From G013214665 sp964649815 (GTDB lineage: Bacteria; Pseudomonadota; Alphaproteobacteria; Rhodobacterales; Rhodobacteraceae), in NCBI GenBank assembly GCA_964649815.1, contig CAZYQC010000001.1, positions 1-64,000 of the forward strand: a stretch of 64,000 nt of DNA. The letters are read 5' to 3'. How positions within the stretch are numbered: the first letter of the stretch is position 1; each line of letters opens with the position of its first letter. The translations under genes were made by a program, and so were the position numbers. Under the pieces are notes generated by a model, which saw only the letters and a list, made by a program, of their open reading frames with translations, was not told the DNA's origin and made no database searches. Shown one piece after another: positions 1 through 9,244 of the stretch.

Positions 1-570
1 CAGGCGTTAATATGCCGCCAGGTCAGCAGCAACTATCGTCGTCAATCGCCTGATCTGAGGTTCCTTCGAGCTCGTAAATAAACTTTGTCCAACTATCGCA
101 AGTACTTCAATAGCGAAGATCTAAGGCAATGTCTGTTTTGTCCGCAGATCGTGAGTTCGGCCAAACCAGTTTTTTGCATTTGCAGCGAACGGCAGGTTTT
201 AGGGGCCGCACCGCAGCGTCGCTGATGGCGGCTGTATGTCTCCTTTGGGCCGAAAGGGTCCTCCTACTTGATGTCACTAAGCGGGTAACGCGCCACCTCC
301 ACTGTTTTCTAGCGACAGCGTTTTGTACCCTTCTGATTCTGCTCTTCGTCGGCACACTGTCGATTGCTGTCTCGTAGTTGGTCTGAAGATGTAGATATGT
401 AGGTTTTCAGCGTTTTGTTTGAGCACCTTTTGACAACTACAAAAAGAAATACCTCATAGACGTCTTTGATTGTCCCCTTTTTGTAAGAAAAAGAATGAAA
501 ACCTACCTCGAAGGATGCAGAAACTCACAGCAATCATAACTGCGCCCGACCGAAACAATGAAAACACACA
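1..570. other. Non-coding stretch inside the integrated element
   Basis: I see no gene I can defend in this stretch, which lies downstream of the primase/helicase gene. Short open frames of about 75-82 codons exist on both strands, but they lack ribosome binding sites and recognisable protein features. A small hairpin, CCTTT-GGGCCG-AAAGG at 242-257, recalls degenerate intergenic repeats I associate with Rhodobacteraceae, but this is only an impression. The window starts inside the element, so this could be spacer before further element genes to the left. Confidence 0.4.
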
Positions 571-3066
571 TCAGCGCGGTTGCAATGTCTTGATGATGCC
601 TCTGCTTTGGGGATGTCCCGCCTCGGCAAGGCGACTAAGAAACTTATTGCGCCCGAGAGGGCGTCGCTCAGTGCCAGTGCACCAAGCCTTATAGAGCTTG
701 TAAGCCGCAACGCTTGAAATCCCACTTCGTTCGCTCGAAACATACACGCCGTTATCGTTGGCATTCAGCCATGCCATCACGCTATCGTAACTGACGCGCC
801 ACTCGTCTAAACACAGACGCTGGGTCGCAGATTGTTCAAACCCATGAGCGACGAGCAATTCTGCACCCTTGAACGCCCAAGCAACAATCGCGGCCAATTC
901 AGTTTCAATGATGCGGTCAAACAGGGTAGTGTCGCGCTGTTCCTGCGGTTTGCCAGTCCAGAATCGGAATATTGGCCACCGCCGCCAGAACCCTTCTGTC
1001 ATGTCCTTGGTGGTGATGTAGTGATTACCTGCGAACCAATGAGCGGCCTTCGGCGCGAAGTTGAATGGCTTCTCATATGGATTGCGGCCCTTCATCGTGT
1101 CACCGGTCACCATCGCTTTGAATGACCCGGCCGCAATTGGTTTGTCCTCATCAATCTCAGGGACCACGTTCAACAACTTATTTGCAAGAAATGAGCGATC
1201 GTAGTCTTGCCCAAGATCATGAGGAGAGACCGAACAAGTGGCATCCTTGTCGATCAGCGCTTTCAAGATTTTGATCGTCTTAGATTTGAACGACCCAGCG
1301 GCTCCATAAAGTAGTAAGGCTTTTTCATATTGGGTCATGAGCCCAAACAGTGTTCCTCCGAACGCCTTCTGCAGATTTCTCAGCTGCACATGCTTCTCCG
1401 CAAAAAACGCAAACCTGGCACGATCGAGAGAGGGGAAAATACCACTATCTACTTGCGCGGTCATCTGTTCCTCGGAGGGCCTAAAGGCTTCCTTCAGAGT
1501 TTCCAGAAAGAGGGTCGGTTCAGCGGAAAAATCAGGCTCGACCGCCAGCGAAAAAATCGCTCGGTGCTCCGGGCTGGCTGTTTCTCGCTTAATCCTGCCG
1601 TCCAACAGCCGATAGAAGCCGTCTCCTGCCATGATCCCGCGCGGCGCATCATTGAAGAAGTTCTCGTCAGCATAAGCGTCATAGAGATGCTGGCTGATAC
1701 CTTTGTAGTCGCTCTGCCTCTTGCAGTTCCTTTGATCGACATAGGTTTGTCCGATATCGGCTGCAACTTTGGTGATGCAACAGCGATGCCACGTACAATC
1801 CGTCTCCCCACAGAACCAAAACTCTCCCCCATTCGGTACGGCCTTAGGTTCCGGCAAGCTCATGTAATAGCTGTTCGCAATCTGGGCATGCGTCAGATTT
1901 GTGTCTTCGTCCTCAAAGGTGAGGCTTTTCATTTGTGCAAGTTCACGACGCAGAGCGCCTATCCCAATCCCAAATTCCGACTTTAGCTCCTTGAGTTGCA
2001 TTTCGGTCTCGACAGTTGGCGCGACGACCAGATTGGCCAGTCGCTGCCGCACTTCCAAAGCCTTGGGGTCTTTCACGGGTGGCATTTGCTCAAGAGCTGC
2101 TGCCTGTTTGTGGGCGCTGATCTTCTCCCGCAGCAACTGCTCAACAGGTTCGCTCATCTTCCCACCGTTCGCCTCACGCGCCATGTGGACAAGTGTACCG
2201 AAACCGATCTCGCCGTTGGCGTCCAAGCCTTTGGACCATTTCTTGACTGGGCACTCAGTTACTTTGCCCCTGTAACGCTCAGAAAAACCCTGAAAGACCT
2301 CCCATCCCGCCGGGCCATCATTGGTAGCCTGGATTGCGTGGCCAATGTTGATCCAATCGTCGTATCCGTATCGCCCATCGTTCGGTATCTCTGCGACCAC
2401 CGCCGCCAACAGCTCGTTGTCCACCGGCCCATATTCCTCATTGGACAGCGGATCGCGATTTCTGCTTTTGGGGTCTGTGCCTTTGCGAGAGAGGACGGCG
2501 TCTCGAACACCGGGCACTGGCATCGGAAGGCTGTCGCATAGCTTGTCCCTGAACGTGAGAACTGCGGCTTTTCCCCCATTGGCAAACAAGCCGACATCGT
2601 TGCGTTCGCCGCTGGAGATTTGGTCATCACCTTCCATTCTTTCCATCAGTAGTCGTACACCGTTTCCGCTGGTGGAGCGCTCAGTATAAGTGGTGCCCTT
2701 GGACAAAATATCTTCTGCCCATGGCAGCAAATTGCCCGAGATAACGTCGATGCAATTGTCCAAATCCCCAACTATCAAAGCGCTTTCTTGACGTGGAAGA
2801 TACCCGATCTCAAACGCCACAATCTCGACCCCATCAGGCTGCAGCTTTGACCGCAAATGCCAAGCCTCTTCAAAGGTGTAGTGCGCGGCATTATAAGCGG
2901 AAACGGGCGTTCCAAATGGCCTCTGTTCATGGGCGTACTCGGACGCGATTTGATCCGTTGGGTACTTTCCGAATTTGCCCGTTTTTTCGTCTTTTGGCGT
3001 GATCGCGAAGATCAGCCAATTGCGTTCTTGGACCGCTCGATCCCATGCGTTGGCCGCCGCGGTCAC
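571..3066 (-). CDS. P4/D5-type primase-helicase of an integrated element
   Basis: An 831-residue replication protein of the phage/plasmid primase type. The N-terminal third looks like a primase/polymerase-like region. A PriCT-2-like segment lies around residues 225-290 (DDWINIGHAIQATNDG). The C-terminal third is an SF3/D5-like helicase, with Walker A GAAGSFKSKT near residue 584, an acidic VPEIDED stretch and the HWFAGNHY segment typical of this family. Such proteins start element replication at a cognate origin. The start is GTG at 3066, chosen because a GGAGGGTG ribosome binding site lies just upstream. It follows the AlpA-like gene on the same strand. The domain order is secure; the exact family and whether the element still replicates are inference. 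Confidence 0.85.
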   Translation of the reverse strand: MTAAANAWDRAVQERNWLIFAITPKDEKTGKFGKYPTDQIASEYAHEQRPFGTPVSAYNAAHYTFEEAWHLRSKLQPDGVEIVAFEIGYLPRQESALIVGDLDNCIDVISGNLLPWAEDILSKGTTYTERSTSGNGVRLLMERMEGDDQISSGERNDVGLFANGGKAAVLTFRDKLCDSLPMPVPGVRDAVLSRKGTDPKSRNRDPLSNEEYGPVDNELLAAVVAEIPNDGRYGYDDWINIGHAIQATNDGPAGWEVFQGFSERYRGKVTECPVKKWSKGLDANGEIGFGTLVHMAREANGGKMSEPVEQLLREKISAHKQAAALEQMPPVKDPKALEVRQRLANLVVAPTVETEMQLKELKSEFGIGIGALRRELAQMKSLTFEDEDTNLTHAQIANSYYMSLPEPKAVPNGGEFWFCGETDCTWHRCCITKVAADIGQTYVDQRNCKRQSDYKGISQHLYDAYADENFFNDAPRGIMAGDGFYRLLDGRIKRETASPEHRAIFSLAVEPDFSAEPTLFLETLKEAFRPSEEQMTAQVDSGIFPSLDRARFAFFAEKHVQLRNLQKAFGGTLFGLMTQYEKALLLYGAAGSFKSKTIKILKALIDKDATCSVSPHDLGQDYDRSFLANKLLNVVPEIDEDKPIAAGSFKAMVTGDTMKGRNPYEKPFNFAPKAAHWFAGNHYITTKDMTEGFWRRWPIFRFWTGKPQEQRDTTLFDRIIETELAAIVAWAFKGAELLVAHGFEQSATQRLCLDEWRVSYDSVMAWLNANDNGVYVSSERSGISSVAAYKLYKAWCTGTERRPLGRNKFLSRLAEAGHPQSRGIIKTLQPR

Positions 3067-3147
3067 TTGTTCACCCTCCGCAACATACTGATCCCAAGTC
3101 CCTTAAAATGGAGTTGACGGCACTCAAGGCCTCGTGTTTGCAACAGA

Positions 3148-3342
3148 TCACTCAACATCGCCCTGCTCCTCTAGCAGGCGCCGGTCAAACGCATCTAGAT
3201 CTGCTTCTGACCAGAGTATGCGGTGGCCGATTTTCCGCGGTGTTGGAAACATTACCGATTGGTCCGTTTGCCATCGACGGATCGTGCTACGACTGATTTG
3301 ATATCTCTGCTGCACCTGCAGTGCAGTTACATATTGTGACAT
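3148..3342 (-). CDS. AlpA-like helix-turn-helix excisionase/regulator
   Basis: A 64-residue protein with the MerR/AlpA-type winged helix layout. TALQVQQRYQISRSTIRRW supplies the helix-turn-helix and is followed by a wing-like segment (FPTPRKIGHRILW) and a short acidic tail. AlpA-like proteins of P4-type elements activate integrase expression or act as excisionases (recombination directionality factors). An AGAGG ribosome binding site precedes the ATG. It sits between the integrase module and the replication protein on the same strand, the usual place for such a control protein. The family is confident; which of the two roles it plays cannot be told. Confidence 0.85.
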   Translation of the reverse strand: MSQYVTALQVQQRYQISRSTIRRWQTDQSVMFPTPRKIGHRILWSEADLDAFDRRLLEEQGDVE

Positions 3343-3435
3343 GCGACAACCTCTTTTTCAGATGGTCATCTGCATAAGCGGGGGCTGATCCCATTTGGAG
3401 CATTGTCCGGGGTACAAAGTTCGGCAGACAACTGT

Positions 3436-4074
3436 CTATGGCTGCTGCCCGCGTCTTTGGTTCTTGTACCTCTTTATGCTTTGTTGAATTGCTCGAGCAT
3501 CACCCAATAGCTGCGTTTCCCGGCCGTACACAACCCTGTTGATGAACTCGATGATCGGTGGGAGAGGTACATGTTGATCTCCAGGCTGGCCTCCGAACGT
3601 GGAATTAGACAAACCAGCCAGGTTGAATCCCGCTTTTTCGAATGCTCCATAGAACGCGTGCGAACTGGCTGTTTCAGGCCGCTCGTGTTCCATAAGAAAT
3701 CCCTCTGGGTCTTCTTTCAGAGCGTCAAGGGCATACCCAATCAAATCCAGCGGCGAAGCACTTGGGTTCGAGGCAATCTGTTCCGAGAATGAGGCATAGA
3801 TGAACTCTGCAAGGTGCTCGTATTCGAGCTGACCGGACTTTTGAGCCTTTGATAGCGCTCGCTCTAGCTCTTTGGGCTCCAAACGGTGGTTGGAGTCATA
3901 GGTACGCTTATGTTCTTCGAAATAGGATTTCAAACGGCAAAGCTCTCTCCGAAACTGTTCATCGAATTCCGAGCCGAACTGCTGCTCCCAATGCTCCCAT
4001 CCAGGCTCAATGGGGGTGTAATCAATCCAATGCGTGCCTTTCGCGGGAATGTCTTTCCTCCTTCCACGTGTCAT
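3436..4074 (-). CDS. Hypothetical protein coupled to the integrase
   Basis: A 212-residue, highly charged soluble protein that I do not recognise. The start at 4074 is chosen because its ATG overlaps the integrase stop codon as ATGA, indicating translational coupling; a longer in-frame start would run deep into the integrase gene. It has no signal peptide or membrane segment. The first half is rich in Glu, Lys and Arg and probably helical (from about residue 20 to 90), and the C-terminus is very basic (KRYKNQRRGQQP). Companion genes of this kind next to integrases often belong to the element's recombination or mobilisation module, but no function can be assigned here. Confidence 0.7.
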   Translation of the reverse strand: MTRGRRKDIPAKGTHWIDYTPIEPGWEHWEQQFGSEFDEQFRRELCRLKSYFEEHKRTYDSNHRLEPKELERALSKAQKSGQLEYEHLAEFIYASFSEQIASNPSASPLDLIGYALDALKEDPEGFLMEHERPETASSHAFYGAFEKAGFNLAGLSNSTFGGQPGDQHVPLPPIIEFINRVVYGRETQLLGDARAIQQSIKRYKNQRRGQQP

Positions 4075-5252
4075 GTACCGCTCACAAAATCTGCCCACCG
4101 CTGCATGAGCTCGCGCCGTTGTTCCAGGTAGTCCGTCCGCTTGTACGATCGCTCCACCTTGCCCCCTGTATTGTGCGCGAGGCAAGCTTCTGCCACTTCC
4201 CAAGGCGCATCGGCCTCTTCAGAGCACCACGTCCGAAAGCTTGACCGAAAGCCGTGTGGTCGGGCTTCCAACCCACGACGCTCCATATAGCGGGACATAG
4301 TTGCATCGGAGATTACACCCTTCCGAACGTTCGGGAACAGATAGCCGTCACGCTCATAGGCTCGCGCCTGGGAGATGACCTCCTGCGCCTGCCGGGATAA
4401 TGGGACACGGAAGTTTTGCTCTGCGCCTCTACGCCCCTTCATCTGGTTCGCGGGAACGGTCCATACGTCGCCATCTATCTGATCACTTCGAATGTGCCGC
4501 AGCGGATTAGAGCGCGTCCCAATCGTCAGTATCAACAGGCGCAAAGCGAGATGGGTTACAGTACCTTGGTTCAGAGAGGCATAAAAAGCAGGGACCTCCT
4601 GCCAAGGCATAAAGGGCGTGTGTTGAACTTTGTGTCTTTGAGCTCCCAATAGAGCCTTCGCCTTGTCTGGCACCTGCAAATCTACATTCAAATCGAGAGC
4701 GGCCGCGTGACGAAAGCAAACCTTGAGGCGTTCCAGTGCCTTCTTCGCTGTAGCGGCCTTTGAATGCCAGATTGGCGCAAGAGTGTTTCGGATATCGTGC
4801 TGGTCTATCTCCGCAATCGGGATCCGACCGAGCTTTGGCAGGACATGGAGTTCCAGTGGTGAAAACCACCGACCTGCTGTCCCATCGCCCTTGAGTTCAG
4901 CTTTGCGGGTCTCAAAGCAATCCCTGGCAACATCCTGCAGGATGTGAAGGTCACGTTCCGCTTGCCGCCTCTGGCGCTGCCGGACCTTAATGGGATCCTT
5001 GCCCTCCCTCGCAACCGCACGCCACATGTCTGCATTCAGTCGCGCTTCCTTCAGGGAGACATGGGGCAGTGACCCGAGCCCCATCTCGCGGCGTCTACCA
5101 TGAACAGTAACACGCAAGAACCATTGAGCACCGCCGTCGGGTCGCTTGTGGAGCCACAGGCCACCGCCATCTGCGTGCTTTCCAACCGGTGCTGCCTTCA
5201 CGAAAGCAGCCGACAATTTGTTCAATTCTCTGGCCAGTCTAACCCACCCCAA
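4071..5252 (-). CDS. int: Tyrosine-type site-specific integrase
   Basis: A 393-residue P4-family tyrosine recombinase. The N-terminal arm-binding domain has the family pattern (SAAFVKAAPVGKHADGGGLW, then WFLRVTVHGRRREMGLG). The catalytic part shows the first Arg in TIGTRSNPLR near residue 244, HGFR near 333 (followed by RTW), LAHN near 355 and the nucleophile Tyr in VERSYKR near 369. It catalyses integration and excision between attP and attB, usually at a tRNA 3' end. The start appears to be TTG at 5252, behind an AAGGAGG motif with short spacing; a start a few codons downstream is possible. It is the last gene before the probable right att site. The family call is very secure. Confidence 0.93.
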   Translation of the reverse strand: MGWVRLARELNKLSAAFVKAAPVGKHADGGGLWLHKRPDGGAQWFLRVTVHGRRREMGLGSLPHVSLKEARLNADMWRAVAREGKDPIKVRQRQRRQAERDLHILQDVARDCFETRKAELKGDGTAGRWFSPLELHVLPKLGRIPIAEIDQHDIRNTLAPIWHSKAATAKKALERLKVCFRHAAALDLNVDLQVPDKAKALLGAQRHKVQHTPFMPWQEVPAFYASLNQGTVTHLALRLLILTIGTRSNPLRHIRSDQIDGDVWTVPANQMKGRRGAEQNFRVPLSRQAQEVISQARAYERDGYLFPNVRKGVISDATMSRYMERRGLEARPHGFRSSFRTWCSEEADAPWEVAEACLAHNTGGKVERSYKRTDYLEQRRELMQRWADFVSGT

Positions 5253-5640
5253 TATCCTCCTTCTAGCGTATCATACAATGGCACAACATGAAACGGAATG
5301 AGACATGAGATTTGAATAGAGCGCTGAATTCATTAAATTATTGTCGCAGGATGATACATGGTGATACCGGTGTTCGCTTTCCTCCAGCAGCACCATTTCC
5401 CCTGGTCGAGCACACAACCCATCGCATACGAGATCGGACCGATTTATCCAGTGCGTTCAGACGATCGTCTTTCGGCGCTAAGACTGCCTACATCTCGGCA
5501 TCACGAGTTTTGCACTGGACCACGCGGTAGGTGCGTTTTTAGCAAATCGACTGTGTCAAGCCGAGGTATATCTTCTATCGCCGCGTCGCTTAACCCAAGA
5601 CCACGCGCCTAACGCAAACAAAAAGAACTAAGTCTCCAGT
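5253..5640. other. Intergenic junction between element and chromosome
   Basis: This 388-bp stretch between the integrase start and the end of the preA-like gene holds no credible gene. It contains the integrase promoter region and a stretch ending in a CCA-type sequence (see 5372-5394). The right boundary of the mobile element should lie here. The rest looks like non-coding or decayed sequence. Confidence 0.5.
5372..5394 (+). other. Possible att site: tRNA 3'-end-like remnant
   Basis: GTTCGCTTT followed by CCTCCAGCAGCACCA resembles the T-loop (GTTCG) plus acceptor and CCA end of a tRNA. The T-stem does not pair well, so it would be a degenerate remnant rather than a working tRNA. The geometry fits: for integration into the 3' end of a plus-strand tRNA, the intact gene should lie left of the element and a 3' fragment should sit beside the integrase at the right end. 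Confidence is low because only one end is visible and no direct repeat can be compared. Confidence 0.25.
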
Positions 5641-6738
5641 CTAAGCCGACAGTGCAAAGCCGCCGTTATAGGTGTCGCTTTTTCTGCGGACCTGCGAATG
5701 CTCGACAATTCTTTCTCGTGCGATGCCACGGAATTCCTCGATCGAGGAATGGCCTTTGCGTTCAAGATATTCGCTCAGATCGTCCTTTAGCTCTTGAATG
5801 AGTTTCACACCAACACCGCCGCTGCCCTTTTCTTCCATTGCAGCCGTGCAAACCTGCAGGTTTCCAGCGCCATGAACGATGAAGTTAAAGGCCTCGCGAA
5901 AGCCGCGAATGCCGCCAATGCCCGAGATCGATTTATCGGGAAACGCGCGCGAAATGTCCGAGACGCGTTGCAACGCCTGGTGCAGGATGGCCAAACCACC
6001 AAGCCCGCCAGAGGTGACAAGCCCGTCCACCTCGACCTCGAATTTCAGCGTCTCGGGATCCATCAGAGGCAGTGACGGGAAAGTGTTGCAAAGCGAGATC
6101 GAAGCCGCGCCCGCCTCGTAAGCAGCGGCGGCACCATCAAGAAGGGACGAGTTTGCAGGGGTCAGCTTGACCCAGATCGGGACACTCACCGCGCTTTTCA
6201 CCGCGTGAAGGATCGAGCGGATGATCTCTTCGTCGTTGGCCACATTGGCGCCCATGTCCTTACGGTCCATGTGAGGGCACGACAGGTTGAGCTCGATCGC
6301 GTCGCATCCTACATCGACCACGGCTTTGGCCAGTTTGCGCCAATTGTCCATTTCTTCCTGGTTGCCCGCGCCAGCCATGATCGACGCGATGACCATGCGA
6401 TCCGGGTATGTGGTCTTGATTTCTTCCAGATCGGGCAGCCAGAGGTCCAAAGGCTGATCCGAGATCAGTTCCCAGTTCCAAGACGAATGCGAAACCGTGT
6501 CAGGGCGTTTGATCCGCGAGACATAAGGCTTGGTGTCGCTCGCGCGTTGATAAATCGTCTTTGGCCCCGCCACGTTTTCAACCGGGTGCAGGCCAATGGT
6601 CTTAGTTACAACCCCGCCCCAGCCGGCCTCAAAGGCCCGCATGATCTTTCGTTTGCTTTCCGTGGGCGGCGCAGAGGCCAGAATGAACGGATTAACGAAG
6701 TTGAGGCCGGTGAACGTTGTCGAAAGCGTGCTGGTCAT
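5641..6738 (-). CDS. PreA-like dihydropyrimidine dehydrogenase subunit lacking the ferredoxin domain
   Basis: A 365-residue flavin-dependent TIM barrel of the dihydroorotate/dihydropyrimidine dehydrogenase family. FVNPFILASAPPT opens the barrel, IELNLSCPHM is the conserved substrate/FMN strand, WVKLTP follows, and SGIGGIRG and FIVHGAGNLQVCTA form the phosphate-binding end. PreA reduces uracil or thymine together with the NADH-binding subunit PreT. Classical PreA is longer (about 410-430 residues) and carries a C-terminal two-[4Fe-4S] ferredoxin domain. Here the protein stops after the barrel, and no preT or hydantoinase gene is adjacent. It may be a natural barrel-only homologue, or a gene shortened when the neighbouring element inserted about 250 bp away. 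Confidence 0.8.
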   Translation of the reverse strand: MTSTLSTTFTGLNFVNPFILASAPPTESKRKIMRAFEAGWGGVVTKTIGLHPVENVAGPKTIYQRASDTKPYVSRIKRPDTVSHSSWNWELISDQPLDLWLPDLEEIKTTYPDRMVIASIMAGAGNQEEMDNWRKLAKAVVDVGCDAIELNLSCPHMDRKDMGANVANDEEIIRSILHAVKSAVSVPIWVKLTPANSSLLDGAAAAYEAGAASISLCNTFPSLPLMDPETLKFEVEVDGLVTSGGLGGLAILHQALQRVSDISRAFPDKSISGIGGIRGFREAFNFIVHGAGNLQVCTAAMEEKGSGGVGVKLIQELKDDLSEYLERKGHSSIEEFRGIARERIVEHSQVRRKSDTYNGGFALSA

Positions 6739-6947
6739 GATCAGTTCCCAAGTTTGCTCCCACCAAGGACCAATTTTTTGAGCAGCTAGTCAATATTTTT
6801 CTGATCACCAGAGCCAGACGCCGCTGAACAGGCCGCTCTCAGCGGGAATTTGCAGGATTTTTTGGCGATTCTTTGGTGTGCACGTCTTTTTGGCGGGCGG
6901 GAGGCGCAGTTTTTGCCTCCCTCACTCATCCGCCCGCCTGCGACGCC

Positions 6948-9008
6948 TCAGGGCTTCCGCGACGGTTTGCGGAACGGTCGGGCGTCGCCGCTTTTGTTGC
7001 TTGGGCGCCGTGGCTGCTGTGCTGCTTTTGTTTTGCGCTTGGACGCTGGCCGCGATTTTCGTTTAGGTGTTGGCTTGGGCCCGTCTGACGCATGTGTGTT
7101 GCGCTTTTCTCGTTTGCCGTCTTTGCCTGCGGGTTTCGCACTCTTTCTGGAGCCGTCGTGCCCGTCTCGAGGCGCTGAGTCTCTCGGACGTTTGTCGGAG
7201 TTTGAAGGAGGGCGCTTACCCTTGGCCGCAGGGTGGCCTTTGCCCTTTTTGGGCTTGGCTGCGTCATCAACTTTGTCAGGCGCGCGTTTGCCCTTAAGTC
7301 CGGGTTCTGGCGCTTGGTTGCGGCGCTCCTTGCGATCTTTGCGGTGCTTGGGGGCGTCTTGCCGGTTTCTGGGGGCAGGTGGCGGCCCTTTGGGTGAGGC
7401 TTCAAAATCTGGGATACCATCAAGCTCGGTCAGTTTCGCTCCTTGCTCGAGGGCGAGCGTTTCGCCCAACTCTTGTTTCATCGCGGGAATGGCGTCGTTG
7501 GCGATCTCGACAAAGGTCTCTTGGTATTGAACGCGAATAGCGCCGATCGCCTTTTTCGCCAGGCCAGCATTGCGACACAGCATGGGCAAAAGCCAGCGAG
7601 GTTCTGCCCGATCCTTACGGCCGAGGGACAAAGAGAACCAAGTGCTTGGCCCAAAATCGCTGTGATCCGTCTTGGTTCGCTTATCAGCCTCGGGCGCGGC
7701 ACCCAGGATCTCAGGGGCCGAATGGTACTCGCGGTATAGCCGCAGGTAGGCGGCTGCGACTTGTTCGGCTGTGCGCCCCTTAAGCAGCCGCTCTGCAAAG
7801 GCGCGCTCTTCGTCGTTCAGAGGGTCGCTGAGCGCAGGACCGGAAATGATGCGTTCTTCTTCCCGTGCCAGAACCTCTTCGGCAGAGGGTGGGACGCCCC
7901 ATTCTGCATCCAGTTTTGCAAATTTTAGCAATCTCTGCGCCTTGGATCTTTGCCGACCTGGAACGACCAAGATCGACTGGCCTTTGCGCCCCGCGCGACC
8001 GGTGCGCCCGGAACGGTGCAGCAAGGTTTCTGCGTTTGTGGGCAGATCCGCGTGTATGACCAGTTCGAGCCCGGGCAAATCAATCCCGCGTGCGGCGACA
8101 TCTGTGGCAACACAGACATTCGCCCGCCCGTCCCGAAGGGCTTGCATCGCGCTGGTGCGCTCGGCCTGACTTAGCTCGCCCGACAAGGACACCACTTTGA
8201 AACCTCGGTTTGAGAATTTCGCGGTCAAGCGTGCGACCATAGACCGGGTGTTTGCAAAGATGATTGCAGTTTGCGCGCCGTGATAGCTCAGCAGGTTGAT
8301 AATCGCTTTTTCGATATCAGACGGGGCGACACTGAGGGCGCTGTATGAAATATCAGCGTGCTGTGTCTCCGCTCCACCGATGACAAGACGCTCTGCGTCG
8401 TCTTTTTGGTGCGTCTGGGCCAGCTTGGCGATGCCCCGCGGCACGGTTGCAGAAAACATCAGCGTCCGCCGGTCGTTTGGCGTATGGTCTAGAATGAACT
8501 CAAGGTCCTCGGCGAAGCCCATGTCCAGCATCTCGTCAGCTTCGTCGAGAACCACGGCACGCACGTCGCTCAGGTCGATGTTCCCGCGGGCCGTATGATC
8601 GCGCAAACGCCCAGGGGTCGCGACGACCACATGCGCGCCGCGCTCCAGCGCCCGGCGTTCTGTGCGCGTGTCCATGCCCCCTACCGCAGATGCAGTGACA
8701 ATCCCTGCCCGCGCGAATAGCCAATCGAACTCCCGCCGCACTTGCAGGGCAAGCTCTCGCGTTGGTGCGATGACCACTGCAAGCGGTGCTGCGGGTCGTC
8801 CGAAACGGCCGTCCTCATCCAAAAGATCAGGTGCGATCGCCAGTCCGAAACCCACGGTCTTTCCAGAACCAGTTTGTGCGGAAACAAGCAGGTCTTTTCC
8901 GCGCAGAGTTTCGCCCAACACTGATTGTTGCACGGGCGTCAGGTTGCCATAGCCCCTGTCGCTCAGAGCCGCCGACAGGGTTATCGGCAGGTTTGAGATG
9001 TCTTGCAT
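6948..9008 (-). CDS. DEAD-box RNA helicase with DbpA-type domain and basic tail
   Basis: A 686-residue ATP-dependent RNA helicase. Motif I is AQTGSGKT (about 44-51), motif II DEAD (155-158), motif III SAT (186-188), and HRSGRTGRAGRKG marks motif VI. A DbpA-like RNA-binding module lies around 455-545 (WFSLSLGRKDRAEPRWLLP). The last 140 or so residues are a low-complexity, Lys/Arg/Pro-rich tail. Such proteins remodel structured RNA in ribosome assembly, mRNA decay or cold adaptation, and the tail probably binds RNA without specificity. It appears to stand alone as a transcription unit. DeaD- or DbpA-like naming would be plausible, but I give no symbol because the exact orthologue is uncertain. 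Confidence 0.93.
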   Translation of the reverse strand: MQDISNLPITLSAALSDRGYGNLTPVQQSVLGETLRGKDLLVSAQTGSGKTVGFGLAIAPDLLDEDGRFGRPAAPLAVVIAPTRELALQVRREFDWLFARAGIVTASAVGGMDTRTERRALERGAHVVVATPGRLRDHTARGNIDLSDVRAVVLDEADEMLDMGFAEDLEFILDHTPNDRRTLMFSATVPRGIAKLAQTHQKDDAERLVIGGAETQHADISYSALSVAPSDIEKAIINLLSYHGAQTAIIFANTRSMVARLTAKFSNRGFKVVSLSGELSQAERTSAMQALRDGRANVCVATDVAARGIDLPGLELVIHADLPTNAETLLHRSGRTGRAGRKGQSILVVPGRQRSKAQRLLKFAKLDAEWGVPPSAEEVLAREEERIISGPALSDPLNDEERAFAERLLKGRTAEQVAAAYLRLYREYHSAPEILGAAPEADKRTKTDHSDFGPSTWFSLSLGRKDRAEPRWLLPMLCRNAGLAKKAIGAIRVQYQETFVEIANDAIPAMKQELGETLALEQGAKLTELDGIPDFEASPKGPPPAPRNRQDAPKHRKDRKERRNQAPEPGLKGKRAPDKVDDAAKPKKGKGHPAAKGKRPPSNSDKRPRDSAPRDGHDGSRKSAKPAGKDGKREKRNTHASDGPKPTPKRKSRPASKRKTKAAQQPRRPSNKSGDARPFRKPSRKP

Positions 9009-9244
9009 ATGTCACCAAAGGCCAATGAAGTGTCGGGCGATAGTCACATTTGCGCCTGATGTATAGCCTTCAAATCGGAACTGGCGAATTTGGGTGAAAT
9101 GAGGCCATAGCGCCGGAACGCGTGCCGTGCGGCGTATAGCGTGTGTCATCCCGTTACGACCGCGTGGACCGTCGTTAGGTCGCGGCACATTATTCAGAGT
9201 TGGACCTCGGAAAACCTGTCCGAGCGCCGCGTGTTCAGTGCAGC

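Noticed and set aside
129..377. Open frame of 82 codons on the plus strand near the left end
   Set aside because: It has no ribosome binding site or recognisable family, and an equally long frame runs antisense to it.
1330..1986. 218-codon plus-strand frame
   Set aside because: It lies fully antisense to the primase/helicase gene, whose motifs are clear.
5340..5400. A complete tRNA gene at the element boundary
   Set aside because: Only a T-loop and CCA-like end can be seen; no anticodon arm or D-arm pairs with it.
6850..7530. 226-codon plus-strand frame rich in Leu, Arg and Ser
   Set aside because: It is the antisense shadow of the basic low-complexity tail of the DEAD-box helicase.
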